From NCBI GenBank assembly GCA_947475895.1, contig CANJMF010000006.1, positions 81,184-122,372 of the forward strand: a stretch of DNA of 41,189 nt. The letters run 5' to 3'. The position numbers and the translations under genes were made by a program. The stretch comes from Fidelibacterota bacterium (GTDB lineage Bacteria > Pseudomonadota > Alphaproteobacteria > Rhodospirillales > Rhodospirillaceae). Below, piece after piece: positions 1 through 6,747 of this stretch. Position 1 is the stretch's first letter, and the number at the start of each line of letters is the position of its first letter. The notes under the pieces are model-generated. The model had not been told where the DNA came from, made no database searches, and saw only the letters and a program-made list of their open reading frames with translations.

Positions 1-2
1 AC

Positions 3-362
3 CCCCTCGCCTCATCCAGCCACTTAACCGACCTCTCTCTCCGCTTCGACGGCCCCGTCCCGCCGCATCTCACGGACTCCCCCGCTGCGTCTGCATTGGC
101 CGAGCGGGGCGCTTTAGCGATGCTGGAACGGATGCTGGCCGAATACCTAGATGAAGCGGATCGGCTCGAGCGGCGCATGTCCGAGCTTTCCGAGACCGCG
201 GCAGATCACCGCCATGAATGGGATGTAGCTCAAGCGCGCTATGCCGCGAGCGTGCGCTCAGCAGCGTGGGCGATGAAGGCTGTCGCCGCTCAGCGCATGA
301 AAATGGGGCTCGCGCCCCATCCCATCGCTGCCGCGCTTTTGATGTCTCAGGCCGCGGAGTAG
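3..362 (+). CDS. C-terminal part of an unknown protein, cut by the window edge
   Basis: The reading frame is open from the first bases of the window to the TAG at 360-362, so only the C-terminal ~119 residues are seen. A TTG at 96 could serve as a start, but no ribosome-binding site precedes it and the frame upstream is uninterrupted, so a gene entering from the left is more likely. The visible part starts with a Ser/Pro-rich stretch, continues as a charged helical segment (around residues 30-85 of the visible part, with heptad-like Leu/Met/Ala spacing suggesting a coiled coil), and ends in an Ala/Met-rich helix. I do not recognise the family. It converges on the cupin gene with only 3 bases between stop codons. 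Confidence 0.55.
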   Translation, partial: PLASSSHLTDLSLRFDGPVPPHLTDSPAASALAERGALAMLERMLAEYLDEADRLERRMSELSETAADHRHEWDVAQARYAASVRSAAWAMKAVAAQRMKMGLAPHPIAAALLMSQAAE

Positions 363-365
363 CGC

Positions 366-836
366 TTACTTCTCTTCAGCGGGCACGACTGTGGCCGGCC
401 CCATGCCCACGATCTGAATGACAGCGGGCTCGTCTTTCGCACCGTCGTAGTGAACTTCTTTGGCGAAGTGGGTTACGAAGCTGCCGGCTTTCACAGGCAC
501 CATGGTGTCGAGATTATACTTGGCGCCCGTGTTCACCCACCATGTTCCCGACAGGACGGTGATGAAACGGTCATTGGGATGAAAGTGCGGGCGGCTTGTA
601 TTGTTCGGCGACCACTTGATGATCTGGATATAAAGCCCCGGCTTTGTCGGATCACCAACAAGCGTGACGGATTGCGTTGATCCCTTAATCGTTGACCCCG
701 CCGGTGGCCCGCCCCATGGCATTTGATCCAAGGTTTTAATCGAGATCGCAGCAGGATTGAGTTCAGCCGCGCGCGTTTGCGTAAAGCTGATGACCGCACA
801 CAAAACCGCAGCACTCAACATTGATAGTTTCCGCAT
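366..836 (-). CDS. Secreted cupin-domain protein
   Basis: A 156-residue protein with a cleavable signal peptide (basic MRK start, hydrophobic core, cleavage likely after the TRAA region). A single cupin beta-barrel follows. The metal-binding pattern is visible as PHFHPND in motif 1 (His, His and a downstream acidic/polar residue) and FAKEVHYDG in motif 2. The start at 836 is chosen because it is preceded by GAGAGGGAAAGATC and begins a normal signal peptide. A longer in-frame ATG at 878 overlaps the stop of the upstream esterase gene (ATGA), which suggests translational coupling but would bury the signal peptide. It lies directly downstream of the tannase-like gene on the same strand, so the two are probably cotranscribed. 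A role in periplasmic processing of aromatic or hydroxy compounds is inferred only from that neighbour. Confidence 0.8.
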   Translation of the reverse strand: MRKLSMLSAAVLCAVISFTQTRAAELNPAAISIKTLDQMPWGGPPAGSTIKGSTQSVTLVGDPTKPGLYIQIIKWSPNNTSRPHFHPNDRFITVLSGTWWVNTGAKYNLDTMVPVKAGSFVTHFAKEVHYDGAKDEPAVIQIVGMGPATVVPAEEK

Positions 837-874
837 GATCTTTCCCTCTCTTTGCAACTCAAAAAACTCGATGC

Positions 875-2551
875 TCATTTAGAGACGCAGCTAAAATTCG
901 CCGCATCGTCTGTGCTGCCCTGCCCGCTCCAACGGGCGAAGTTCGGATAGGCACACAGCGGTCGCGTGCGTGCGACGCCTTTAGATGAGTTATCATCAAC
1001 GTGCTTTGTCGCAATAATGCGCTCAGGCGCCACACCGTCGCTCACCCACTTATCCAAAGCTGCAAGAATATTGTTCTGGGCATCGAGCTTGGTCGCCCGC
1101 TCCATGCTTTGCCCGAATGAATTTGGTCCGGGCCCTGCTCCGCAATGGTACATCCCGGGCACCATGAACAATCGCGCAAAGCCCTGTGCCTCTTTAGCGC
1201 CAACGGTCTTCTTCACATTCTCATAGTAATTAATGATGTCGTAGGGATTGAGATTAGGATCCGCCCACCCCGTGAACATGATCAGCTTCCCGCCTTTGGC
1301 ATGGAACGCTTTCAAATCGGGGTTAGCGTTTTCATAGGGCGCATAGTCGGCAAGATATTTATCCGTATCGCTTGCGAAATCGAACATCATCCAATCCGCC
1401 GCCTTGAACCCTTTTGGTAGAACCCACACCAAAGCGCCAGGCGTGTTCGCATTGATCTCCGACCCCGCGAACTCATTTGCCACGCGCGCCTTTGCGCCGG
1501 GCGTTAATTCCGCGCCAATGGGAAAGCCGGGATAGATCATGGCCTTGGTCAAAGGATGGCGAAACGGCGAGTAAATCCGGTTCAGAGCTTCAATTTGCCG
1601 CGCATTAAAACACTCGTCCGTCTTGCCTTTCGCGCATTGCATGGGCGTAAAATCGATTTTGCAAAGGCGCGGGTCGTTAATCACGCCATCTTTAACGCCG
1701 TCGAGCGCATCGCACTTTTCCATATAGTGCTTGTAGATCACCGGAAGCATTTCAGAGGGGATCGACGCATCCGGCTCCCGATGTGTCGCCACATAGCTGG
1801 CACCCTGCCAGATGCTGACCTTGCCGAAATTAATGGCGGGGTCACCGGAAATAATTCCGTCGTAATCTTCGGGATATCGCTGCGCTTCAGCCATAGCTTC
1901 CATTCCGCCGCCCGAGCACCCCATAAACAACGAAGCCTTTGGCTTCTTCTCGTAGAACGCTTGCACCACCTCTTTGGCGACAACCGCCATGGTGTGATAG
2001 CCACGATGCGAGTAATTGATGGCCCATTCCTTGTTGATCGCGCCGAACCTCATACCGATTGCTGTGCCGTTCGCGCCCAACTTTTCACGCGAGTGGCTAC
2101 CCGCGTCGGAATGTCCCGTGGCGTAGCCCTGGGCCAGGCCACTGGCCAAAGTACCGGGACTGAGCACGCCGGCCGGCCCTCCGTTCCCAGCGCCGAGAAA
2201 CCGTCCGTTCCATTTGGAGGGAGACGGCAACCAGACTTCTGATTTGATTTCGGCGCCGGCGACGGGCGTCGACGTAATTTCGACACGGCAAAAAGGGAGC
2301 GGCGCTTCGGCAGGCTGGGCGGCCACATTCTCGAACAATGGCCGGGCGGTCTCGCCGATATTTTGAATCGTGGAGTTGGAAAACTCACTGGCCGTCGTGA
2401 TGTACGTCGCTTTGATCGTACTGTTGGCCGTGGTTATTTTTGCGAGGCTTTCACATGCGGCCTTCGGTTCAGCGGCATTGGCCGCGCCTCCAAAACAGGC
2501 AATCGTGAATGGAATCGCACTGCAAAAAAGAGAAATTCGAAACGCTGTCAT
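875..2551 (-). CDS. Tannase/feruloyl esterase family alpha/beta hydrolase, secreted
   Basis: A 558-residue protein with an N-terminal signal peptide ending near the NAA/A site at about residue 27. It matches the tannase/feruloyl esterase family (PF07519), which hydrolyses ester bonds of galloyl or feruloyl compounds. The nucleophile motif GCSGGG is near residue 212, the acid GWADPN near 430 and the histidine MYHCGAG near 469. The Cys beside the Ser and the Cys beside the His form the family's CS-D-HC pair. A calcium-binding-like segment DGVKDGVIND occurs near residues 280-290. The start is supported by GGGAGGG upstream (2552-2565). Length is typical. It is followed after 38 bases by the cupin gene on the same strand. 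The substrate cannot be read from sequence; release of phenolic acids from plant esters is the family-based guess. Confidence 0.9.
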   Translation of the reverse strand: MTAFRISLFCSAIPFTIACFGGAANAAEPKAACESLAKITTANSTIKATYITTASEFSNSTIQNIGETARPLFENVAAQPAEAPLPFCRVEITSTPVAGAEIKSEVWLPSPSKWNGRFLGAGNGGPAGVLSPGTLASGLAQGYATGHSDAGSHSREKLGANGTAIGMRFGAINKEWAINYSHRGYHTMAVVAKEVVQAFYEKKPKASLFMGCSGGGMEAMAEAQRYPEDYDGIISGDPAINFGKVSIWQGASYVATHREPDASIPSEMLPVIYKHYMEKCDALDGVKDGVINDPRLCKIDFTPMQCAKGKTDECFNARQIEALNRIYSPFRHPLTKAMIYPGFPIGAELTPGAKARVANEFAGSEINANTPGALVWVLPKGFKAADWMMFDFASDTDKYLADYAPYENANPDLKAFHAKGGKLIMFTGWADPNLNPYDIINYYENVKKTVGAKEAQGFARLFMVPGMYHCGAGPGPNSFGQSMERATKLDAQNNILAALDKWVSDGVAPERIIATKHVDDNSSKGVARTRPLCAYPNFARWSGQGSTDDAANFSCVSK

Positions 2552-2927
2552 GCTGCCCTCCCTGTCGGCGGGGCCATTTTGTCATGAAGCAGGCGTTATG
2601 GCGACAGAGCCCGTGAGCGGGTTAAAGCATTGATTCCAAGGGTGGCCACTCCAACCGTCCCAAATTAACCGAGAGAACGGCCCTAAACCTTAAATCTCCC
2701 GAACGCGGTACCATGCTCACGCGCTTTTTGCCGTACGAATTTGCGCGTTTTCGTGCCGTTTACCTCAACCGCGCGAGTTCTTCGCGACAGCGGAAGCGTC
2801 TAAATTTTTTGTAAGGGATTCTTGACCCGAATAGGCGGTCTCCTAACTTCTCAATAGTTGCCGAACGTTTCATTTTTCGTCGTGAAGCGTCGGGCTTGTT
2901 GGAGAGGAAAAAACAGGAGAATGCTCT
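2552..2927. other. 376-bp intergenic region between divergent genes
   Basis: This gap separates the tannase-like gene (minus) from a small secreted-protein gene (plus) and must hold both promoters. A TTGACC at about 2822-2827 could be a -35 element for the plus-strand gene, but no convincing -10 follows, so no promoter is called. A 33-codon ATG frame at 2713-2814 encodes a basic peptide without a ribosome-binding site and is not called. No hairpin terminator, tRNA or repeat was seen. Confidence 0.4.
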
Positions 2928-3368
2928 ATGAAGTTTAGCTCACTCGGAATTTTGCCACGTGCTGCACGTGTTGGAACGACCGCCTGCTTAACCTCATTCA
3001 CCATGTGTCTTGCCGGAAATGCTTTTGCCTATTCCCCGGCTTGGCTGGCATGCACAGGAGATATCACCCTGACATCTGGCACTACGGCATCAAAACAGGC
3101 AACCAATGACACCTATGTTTACGATGCAGATGCAAAAAATCTTTTCCAATACAGCGAACCCCGCAAAGCGTTGTCATATATCGGGCACTCCCCGAACGCG
3201 GACGGGAAGGTGAGCTGGAGCGGAAGCGGCGGCGAAGACAATGGCCGGTGGAATGGCCAATTTGATAACAACGCTATGAGTCTGCGCATTGAACGCGTTG
3301 GAGACAATGCCACGCGCGTTTGGTCTCTGCGGTGCAAACCAACATCGCCTCGTGAAGAGGCATCATAA
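2928..3368 (+). CDS. Small secreted protein of unknown function
   Basis: A 146-residue protein starting at an ATG preceded by ACAGGAGAATGCTCT. It has a long N-terminal region followed by a hydrophobic segment and an AFA-type signal-peptidase site near residue 34. The mature part holds two cysteines (one near the start, one near the end) that could form a disulphide, and is rich in Ser, Gly, Asn and Trp. Its pattern (short beta-like segments, LSYIGHS and a C-terminal VWSLRC) suggests a small beta-sandwich, but I do not recognise a family. No neighbour on the same strand suggests a function. Periplasmic or extracellular location is likely. Confidence 0.7.
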   Translation: MKFSSLGILPRAARVGTTACLTSFTMCLAGNAFAYSPAWLACTGDITLTSGTTASKQATNDTYVYDADAKNLFQYSEPRKALSYIGHSPNADGKVSWSGSGGEDNGRWNGQFDNNAMSLRIERVGDNATRVWSLRCKPTSPREEAS

Positions 3369-3409
3369 TCGATGATCTGGTGTCAGCGGGGTCCCTGCCG
3401 ACAAATAAA

Positions 3410-3486
<77 letters not shown>

Positions 3487-3499
3487 CGCTGACGGCCGC

Positions 3500-3799
3500 T
3501 TAAGTTTGCGCGCGTTTATACGCGAAATTATCGGCGTAGGATTTCGGCGTCACTTTACGCTCGTGGGGCTCTTCGACGCGGTAAGCAAGATTTTTGCCTT
3601 GGGCGAAAGCAATCGCTTCGTCCTTGGTTGCGAACCACAGCTTCAGTTGCCGGTTGGTATCATGCGATCCCGCCCAGCCCATGAGTGCGCTGGGTTCCTG
3701 AGCGTCGGCTGGGTCAAATTCCAGCAGCCAGCGCGTCGCATTGCCGCGACCCGATTGCATCGCGTTCTTCGCCGGTCTGTAGATTCGCACCATGGCCAT
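3500..3799 (-). CDS. NADH dehydrogenase accessory subunit, NDUFS4/18 kDa-like (ETC complex I subunit)
   Basis: A 99-residue soluble protein that matches the ETC complex I subunit family (PF04800), the bacterial counterpart of mitochondrial NDUFS4. Family hallmarks are the N-terminal RIYRPAKNAMQSG, the central LMGWAGSHD followed by an aromatic/acidic beta segment, a DEAIAFAQ helix, and the C-terminal KSYADNF. In complex I this subunit sits on the peripheral arm and supports assembly and stability. The start at 3799 follows GAAGGGGTGATGC; the ATG two codons later (3793) is equally possible. It lies alone between tRNA-Pro and tRNA-Arg on the same strand, away from any nuo operon in this window. 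Confidence 0.92.
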   Translation of the reverse strand: MAMVRIYRPAKNAMQSGRGNATRWLLEFDPADAQEPSALMGWAGSHDTNRQLKLWFATKDEAIAFAQGKNLAYRVEEPHERKVTPKSYADNFAYKRAQT

Positions 3800-3847
3800 G
3801 CATCACCCCTTCGCTGCAGCGTCTCGCGAAATGATACGCACGATTAT

Positions 3848-3924
3848 TGGTCGGGGCGATAGGATTCGAACCTACGACATCCAGCTCCCAAAGCTGGCGC
3901 TCTACCAGGCTGAGCTACACCCCG
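3848..3924 (-). tRNA. tRNA-Pro (anticodon TGG)
   Basis: A complete 77-nt cloverleaf on the minus strand. The acceptor stem is CGGGGTG/CGCCCCG with one G-T pair, the D arm begins GCTCAGC, the anticodon stem is CCAGC/GCTGG around TTTGGGA (anticodon TGG), and the T loop is TTCGAAT. The discriminator is A and CCA is encoded. It is the first member of the minus-strand group tRNA-Pro, NDUFS4-like gene, tRNA-Arg. Confidence 0.97.
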
Positions 3925-4123
3925 AACCGATGGAGATTCGTGCAATCGGGCGGGAAACTATGCGGGGACGCGCCGCGAGGCAACAAAGAACGCTCGCTCC
4001 CACCAGGAACAAGGCCCGATACCGCTCATTTCGGTGCCAAGGCTCCAATAACGGCGCTCCGAACGCCTTTTAGGGCCCTCCACCAGCGTGTCATAGTTTC
4101 CGCCCCAATCGAGGAGAGACCCC

Positions 4124-4786
4124 ATGTCACGCGACACACTCAGCATGAGCGACGAACTCCTGGCCTATATTCGCGCTATTGGGTGTCGTGAAGACGCCGA
4201 CCTTCGGCGATTACGGGAGGAAACAGCCGCACACCCGGCGGCTCAAATGCAGATATCGCCGGAGCAAGGTCAATTCATGGCCCTCCTGGTCGAACTCATT
4301 GGCGCACGCAAAGTCGTCGAAGTTGGAACTTTTACCGGCTACAGCGCCATGTGGATGAGCAAAGCCATGGGGGCGAATGGACGCGTCGTTTGCCTCGATG
4401 TTAGTGCCGAATTCACAGCTATCGCGAAACACCACTGGGAGCTGGCCGGCATTAGCGATCGCATTGATTTGCGCCTCGCACCGGCGGCAGACAGCCTCAA
4501 GACTATGATCAACGCTGGCGAAACGGGGCAGTATGATTTCGCTTTCCTCGATGCCGACAAAACTGGTTACGACGCATATTACGAAGCAGCACTCGTTCTT
4601 TTACGGCCAGGTGGGCTTATCGCGATCGACAATGTTTTGTGGAGCGGCGCCGTCGCAGATCCCAGCGATCAGAAAGCCGACACGAAAGCCTTACGCGCGC
4701 TCAATGAAAAAATCGCGACGGACGCGCGCGTCACGGTATCGCTGATACCAATTGGAGATGGGTTAACCCTCGCACGCAAACGGTAG
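4124..4786 (+). CDS. SAM-dependent O-methyltransferase (caffeoyl-CoA/catechol OMT-like)
   Basis: A 220-residue class I methyltransferase of the PF01596 O-methyltransferase family. SAM-binding motif I reads EVGTFTGYSA near residue 66. An acidic motif II follows near residue 90 (VCLDVS). The metal/catalytic segment FLDADKTGYDAYYE lies near residue 143, followed by GGLIAIDNVLWSG. The family transfers methyl groups from SAM to catechol-type hydroxyls with a divalent metal, and many bacterial members have unknown substrates. The start follows GAGGAGAGACCCC. The protein is cytoplasmic and of normal length. The next gene is convergent with 4 bases between, so it is probably monocistronic. Confidence 0.9.
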   Translation: MSRDTLSMSDELLAYIRAIGCREDADLRRLREETAAHPAAQMQISPEQGQFMALLVELIGARKVVEVGTFTGYSAMWMSKAMGANGRVVCLDVSAEFTAIAKHHWELAGISDRIDLRLAPAADSLKTMINAGETGQYDFAFLDADKTGYDAYYEAALVLLRPGGLIAIDNVLWSGAVADPSDQKADTKALRALNEKIATDARVTVSLIPIGDGLTLARKR

Positions 4787-4790
4787 GCGG

Positions 4791-5306
4791 CTACTTCGCC
4801 GCCGTTTTGAAAATAGTGTGCGTCACTTTGTCGCCCATTTTCAGATCTAATCGGTCCGCGGTTCCCGCAGCGAGTTCCAATACCGCTTGAACACGCGCGT
4901 TCGGCCCGACAGGCGCTTCATCATGTGGCCTGACATTTTTAAAAACCGAAACCACGGTTCCATCGCCGCGTATAAAAAGCATATCGAGTGGAATGAAGGT
5001 ATTGCGCATCCAGAACCGGACGATTTGCGCGTCGTGAAAATCGAACAGCATTCCGTGATCGGGGGCAAGCTGCGTCCGGTGCATAAGACCGATATCGCGC
5101 TGCTCGTCAGTCTCGGCAAGCTCAACAGTGAATTTATGTGTTTTGCCGTTGCTAATAATCGTCAGCGGCGACGTGGTGAGAGTCTGCGCTTTCGCTGGGT
5201 TCAGCGGCTCATATGGGCGCAAACTCTGTGCCCACCCCTGTTGAGGGGCCGCCAGCAACAATAGAACGGCGGTAACGGCGGCGAATACCTTTAGAGTGAG
5301 TTTCAT
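4791..5306 (-). CDS. DUF192 family exported protein
   Basis: A 171-residue protein with a signal peptide (KLTLKVFAA..., cleavage likely after GWA near residue 26) followed by a DUF192 domain (about residues 60-168). Family features are the EQRDIGLMHR segment, HGMLFDF, FWMRNTFIPLDMLFI and the C-terminal VLELAAG. Function of the family is unknown. The start at 5306 is chosen because a signal peptide begins there and it sits one base after the TGA of the upstream Panacea-domain gene (TGAA then ATG). That spacing implies translational coupling, and no clear Shine-Dalgarno is present. A 17-residue in-frame extension to 5357 would overlap the upstream gene and is less likely. Confidence 0.88.
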   Translation of the reverse strand: MKLTLKVFAAVTAVLLLLAAPQQGWAQSLRPYEPLNPAKAQTLTTSPLTIISNGKTHKFTVELAETDEQRDIGLMHRTQLAPDHGMLFDFHDAQIVRFWMRNTFIPLDMLFIRGDGTVVSVFKNVRPHDEAPVGPNARVQAVLELAAGTADRLDLKMGDKVTHTIFKTAAK

Positions 5307-5307
5307 T

Positions 5308-5871
5308 TCAATCGACGCGCTTCGGCATCCAGCGCGTCGCGCTGACCGGCTTGCCACTATGATTACGCATCACCTTCGGGCGCAGCACCTTACTCGCTGA
5401 AGGCGCATCTTGCGCGACAACGGCCGACTGTTTGCGCGTCAACCCTTGCGTACCGTAGAACTCAACCATGCCTTCGTAAGAAATTTCAGTGTTTGGCGCC
5501 GCAGCTAATGCATCCGCATAAGGTGGATGCCGTCGAATAAGCTTATTCAGATAATCCACCGAATGCGCACCGAACTGTCGCCACACACTATCGAGAATGT
5601 GACTGGGCACTTCGTCGATAGGCGTGAGATCGATCATCGGGCGTCCACGCGCAAAGGCACGAAAAAGTGTTGGCTCGACAGGCCCCTCGTCTGCGGCAAC
5701 GAACGTCGCAGGCATGAGCTTGGCACCGTGCTGCAACACGCCAAAATATGCCTGCGCGAGATACAGCAAACGATGCAGCTTCTGCGGCTGGAGGTATTCA
5801 TGATCCTCCATAGCGCGGTCGAGGAACCAGAACGCGACCTCGAAAGAAGATGGAACCGCTGTGGGACGCAT
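5308..5871 (-). CDS. Panacea-domain protein (DUF4065/SocA-like)
   Basis: A 187-residue protein whose first two thirds resemble the Panacea domain (formerly DUF4065). Visible features are FEVAFWFLDRA, LQPQKLHRLLYLAQ, and the DEGPVEPTLFRAF segment corresponding to the family's conserved GPV. Panacea proteins include SocA, the Caulobacter antitoxin and ClpXP adaptor, and many toxin-neutralising proteins. The C-terminal ~45 residues are basic and probably disordered. The ATG at 5871 is chosen over a GTG at 5928 because ACGAGGAGCG precedes it. No recognisable toxin gene lies beside it; the downstream partner is the DUF192 gene, with coupled stop and start. Its role here, antitoxin or housekeeping adaptor, is unresolved. 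Confidence 0.75.
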   Translation of the reverse strand: MRPTAVPSSFEVAFWFLDRAMEDHEYLQPQKLHRLLYLAQAYFGVLQHGAKLMPATFVAADEGPVEPTLFRAFARGRPMIDLTPIDEVPSHILDSVWRQFGAHSVDYLNKLIRRHPPYADALAAAPNTEISYEGMVEFYGTQGLTRKQSAVVAQDAPSASKVLRPKVMRNHSGKPVSATRWMPKRVD

Positions 5872-5998
5872 CGCTCCTCGTTTCTCCGCCTGCGCGGTGT
5901 CATCGCAAGCGTCAATGAATGGCGCCACGCATTTTTATGGCAACACATCCAGACTTATAAAGGAAAATGGAAAAGAGAAAAACGGCGCGTGGACGCTA

Positions 5999-6415
5999 TC
6001 AGCGGCCCGAATTAACGGACATGCCGATATCCGTTGAAACTTCAGCCGCGCCCATGAGCGCCTGATTAAACTCATAGATCGCAATGCCACGCTCGGCTTC
6101 CGCCGCCAGAGGCGTGGCGCCGCGCAAGGAGGTGGCAGCCTGCTCTTTCATGATCGTCGCGCCCACTTCATGCGACACCAATACACCGCCAAAGCTGACG
6201 ACGTGATCTTGATAGGGGCTAGAGCGCCGGCGACGGCGAAAATCTCCGCCTTCGTGATCTTCGTCGAAATTCCGTGCCTGATCGCGCGCCGGCGGCGCAT
6301 AAGCCTCTGCCAGCGGATCGACAAACTGCATAGACGACGCCACTGCACCGCGCGCATGCGCCATGCGTGTCGTCGAACCTACAATCCCGGAGTTTGCGAC
6401 CTGAGCTGTGCTCAT
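5999..6415 (-). CDS. Conserved-looking 138-aa protein of unknown function, possible CtrA target
   Basis: A 138-residue soluble protein. The N-terminal half is Ala/Ser-rich and probably disordered. A polybasic run (five consecutive Arg near residue 60) follows, and then a compact part begins with SPYQDHVVSFGGVLVSHEVG and ends with a predicted helix (GIAIYEFNQALMG). There is no signal peptide. I do not recognise the family. No strong Shine-Dalgarno precedes the ATG. A perfect TTAA-N7-TTAA box lies about 117-131 bases upstream at 6532-6546, so cell-cycle control by CtrA is possible. Confidence 0.65.
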   Translation of the reverse strand: MSTAQVANSGIVGSTTRMAHARGAVASSMQFVDPLAEAYAPPARDQARNFDEDHEGGDFRRRRRSSPYQDHVVSFGGVLVSHEVGATIMKEQAATSLRGATPLAAEAERGIAIYEFNQALMGAAEVSTDIGMSVNSGR

Positions 6416-6531
6416 GGCGCAAACACGCGATCTGCAGAAACGAATTTTTGAGAGTTCTTCACAGATCCTTTATATGGTTCGCCCGACGGCAGAGTCAACA
6501 AAAGCTGCAAAAATCCCTTTTGTTTCGAGTA

Positions 6532-6546
6532 TTAACGACTCATTAA
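6532..6546. promoter_or_regulatory. CtrA-type box TTAA-N7-TTAA
   Basis: TTAACGACTCATTAA is a perfect match to the alphaproteobacterial CtrA recognition pattern TTAA-N7-TTAA, and the second half is followed by C as in the extended consensus. It lies upstream of the minus-strand 138-aa gene and just beyond the stop of the 32-aa ORF. A single short motif can occur by chance, but intergenic placement upstream of a gene start favours a real site. Confidence 0.55.
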
Positions 6547-6550
6547 CACG

Positions 6551-6649
6551 CTAGGACTGGAGGGCAAAAGCCAATACCGACCATAGGTAAAGGGTGAAGA
6601 ATAAACCCAGCAAAGCCGTCGCTTCTTTCAAAAACCCGGATGCAGACAT
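6551..6649 (-). CDS. 32-aa single-pass membrane peptide, SidA-like SOS-induced candidate
   Basis: The frame reads ATG at 6649 to TAG at 6551 and encodes 32 residues: a short N-terminal part (MSASGFLKEA) followed by about 20 mostly hydrophobic residues (LLGLFFTLYLWSVLAFA) and a QS tail, so one transmembrane helix is predicted. AGGGGG lies 6 bases before the ATG. Directly upstream is a strong promoter with one LexA box in its spacer and a second at the predicted transcription start. Size, topology and SOS control all match SidA of Caulobacter crescentus, a 29-aa inner-membrane protein that blocks division through FtsW/FtsN after DNA damage. I claim similarity of design, not demonstrated sequence homology. 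It falls below common ORF length cut-offs and would usually be left unannotated. Confidence 0.75.
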   Translation of the reverse strand: MSASGFLKEATALLGLFFTLYLWSVLAFALQS

Positions 6650-6668
6650 TGTTGACCCCCTAAATAAT

Positions 6669-6683
6669 GTTCGTTATTTGTTC
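6669..6683 (+). promoter_or_regulatory. LexA (SOS) box 1, GTTC-N7-GTTC
   Basis: GTTCGTTATTTGTTC is a perfect alphaproteobacterial LexA direct repeat. It covers about +2 to +16 of the predicted minus-strand transcript, where bound LexA would block transcription of the 32-aa ORF. Confidence 0.8.
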
Positions 6684-6691
6684 TCGTCGCT

Positions 6692-6720
6692 AATAGAACA
6701 AAGTGGGAACAAGTTGTCAA
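6692..6720 (-). promoter_or_regulatory. Sigma-70-type promoter overlapping LexA box 2
   Basis: On the minus strand TTGACA (6720-6715) and TCTATT (6697-6692) are separated by exactly 17 bases. The spacer and start of the -10 contain GTTCCCACTTTGTTC (6710-6696), a second perfect GTTC-N7-GTTC LexA box. Transcription would start near 6685 and run into the 32-aa ORF with a leader of about 36 bases. The -10 matches the consensus at 4 of 6 positions. The boxes are 38-79 bases upstream of dusA on the other strand and could affect it too, but the fit to the minus-strand promoter is much better. Confidence 0.78.
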
Positions 6721-6747
6721 GCGCTCTTCTAACCCTTAGGGGATGCC

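Noticed and set aside
1556-2242. 228-codon plus-strand frame
   Set aside because: It is antisense to the tannase-like gene, which has full family motifs; no ribosome-binding site or family match.
2713-2814. 33-codon basic ORF in the gap before the small secreted protein
   Set aside because: No ribosome-binding site, no promoter and no family features.
3847-4191. 114-codon frame opening with GFEPTT
   Set aside because: It is antisense to tRNA-Pro; translation of the reverse of a tRNA T-arm gives this familiar spurious peptide.
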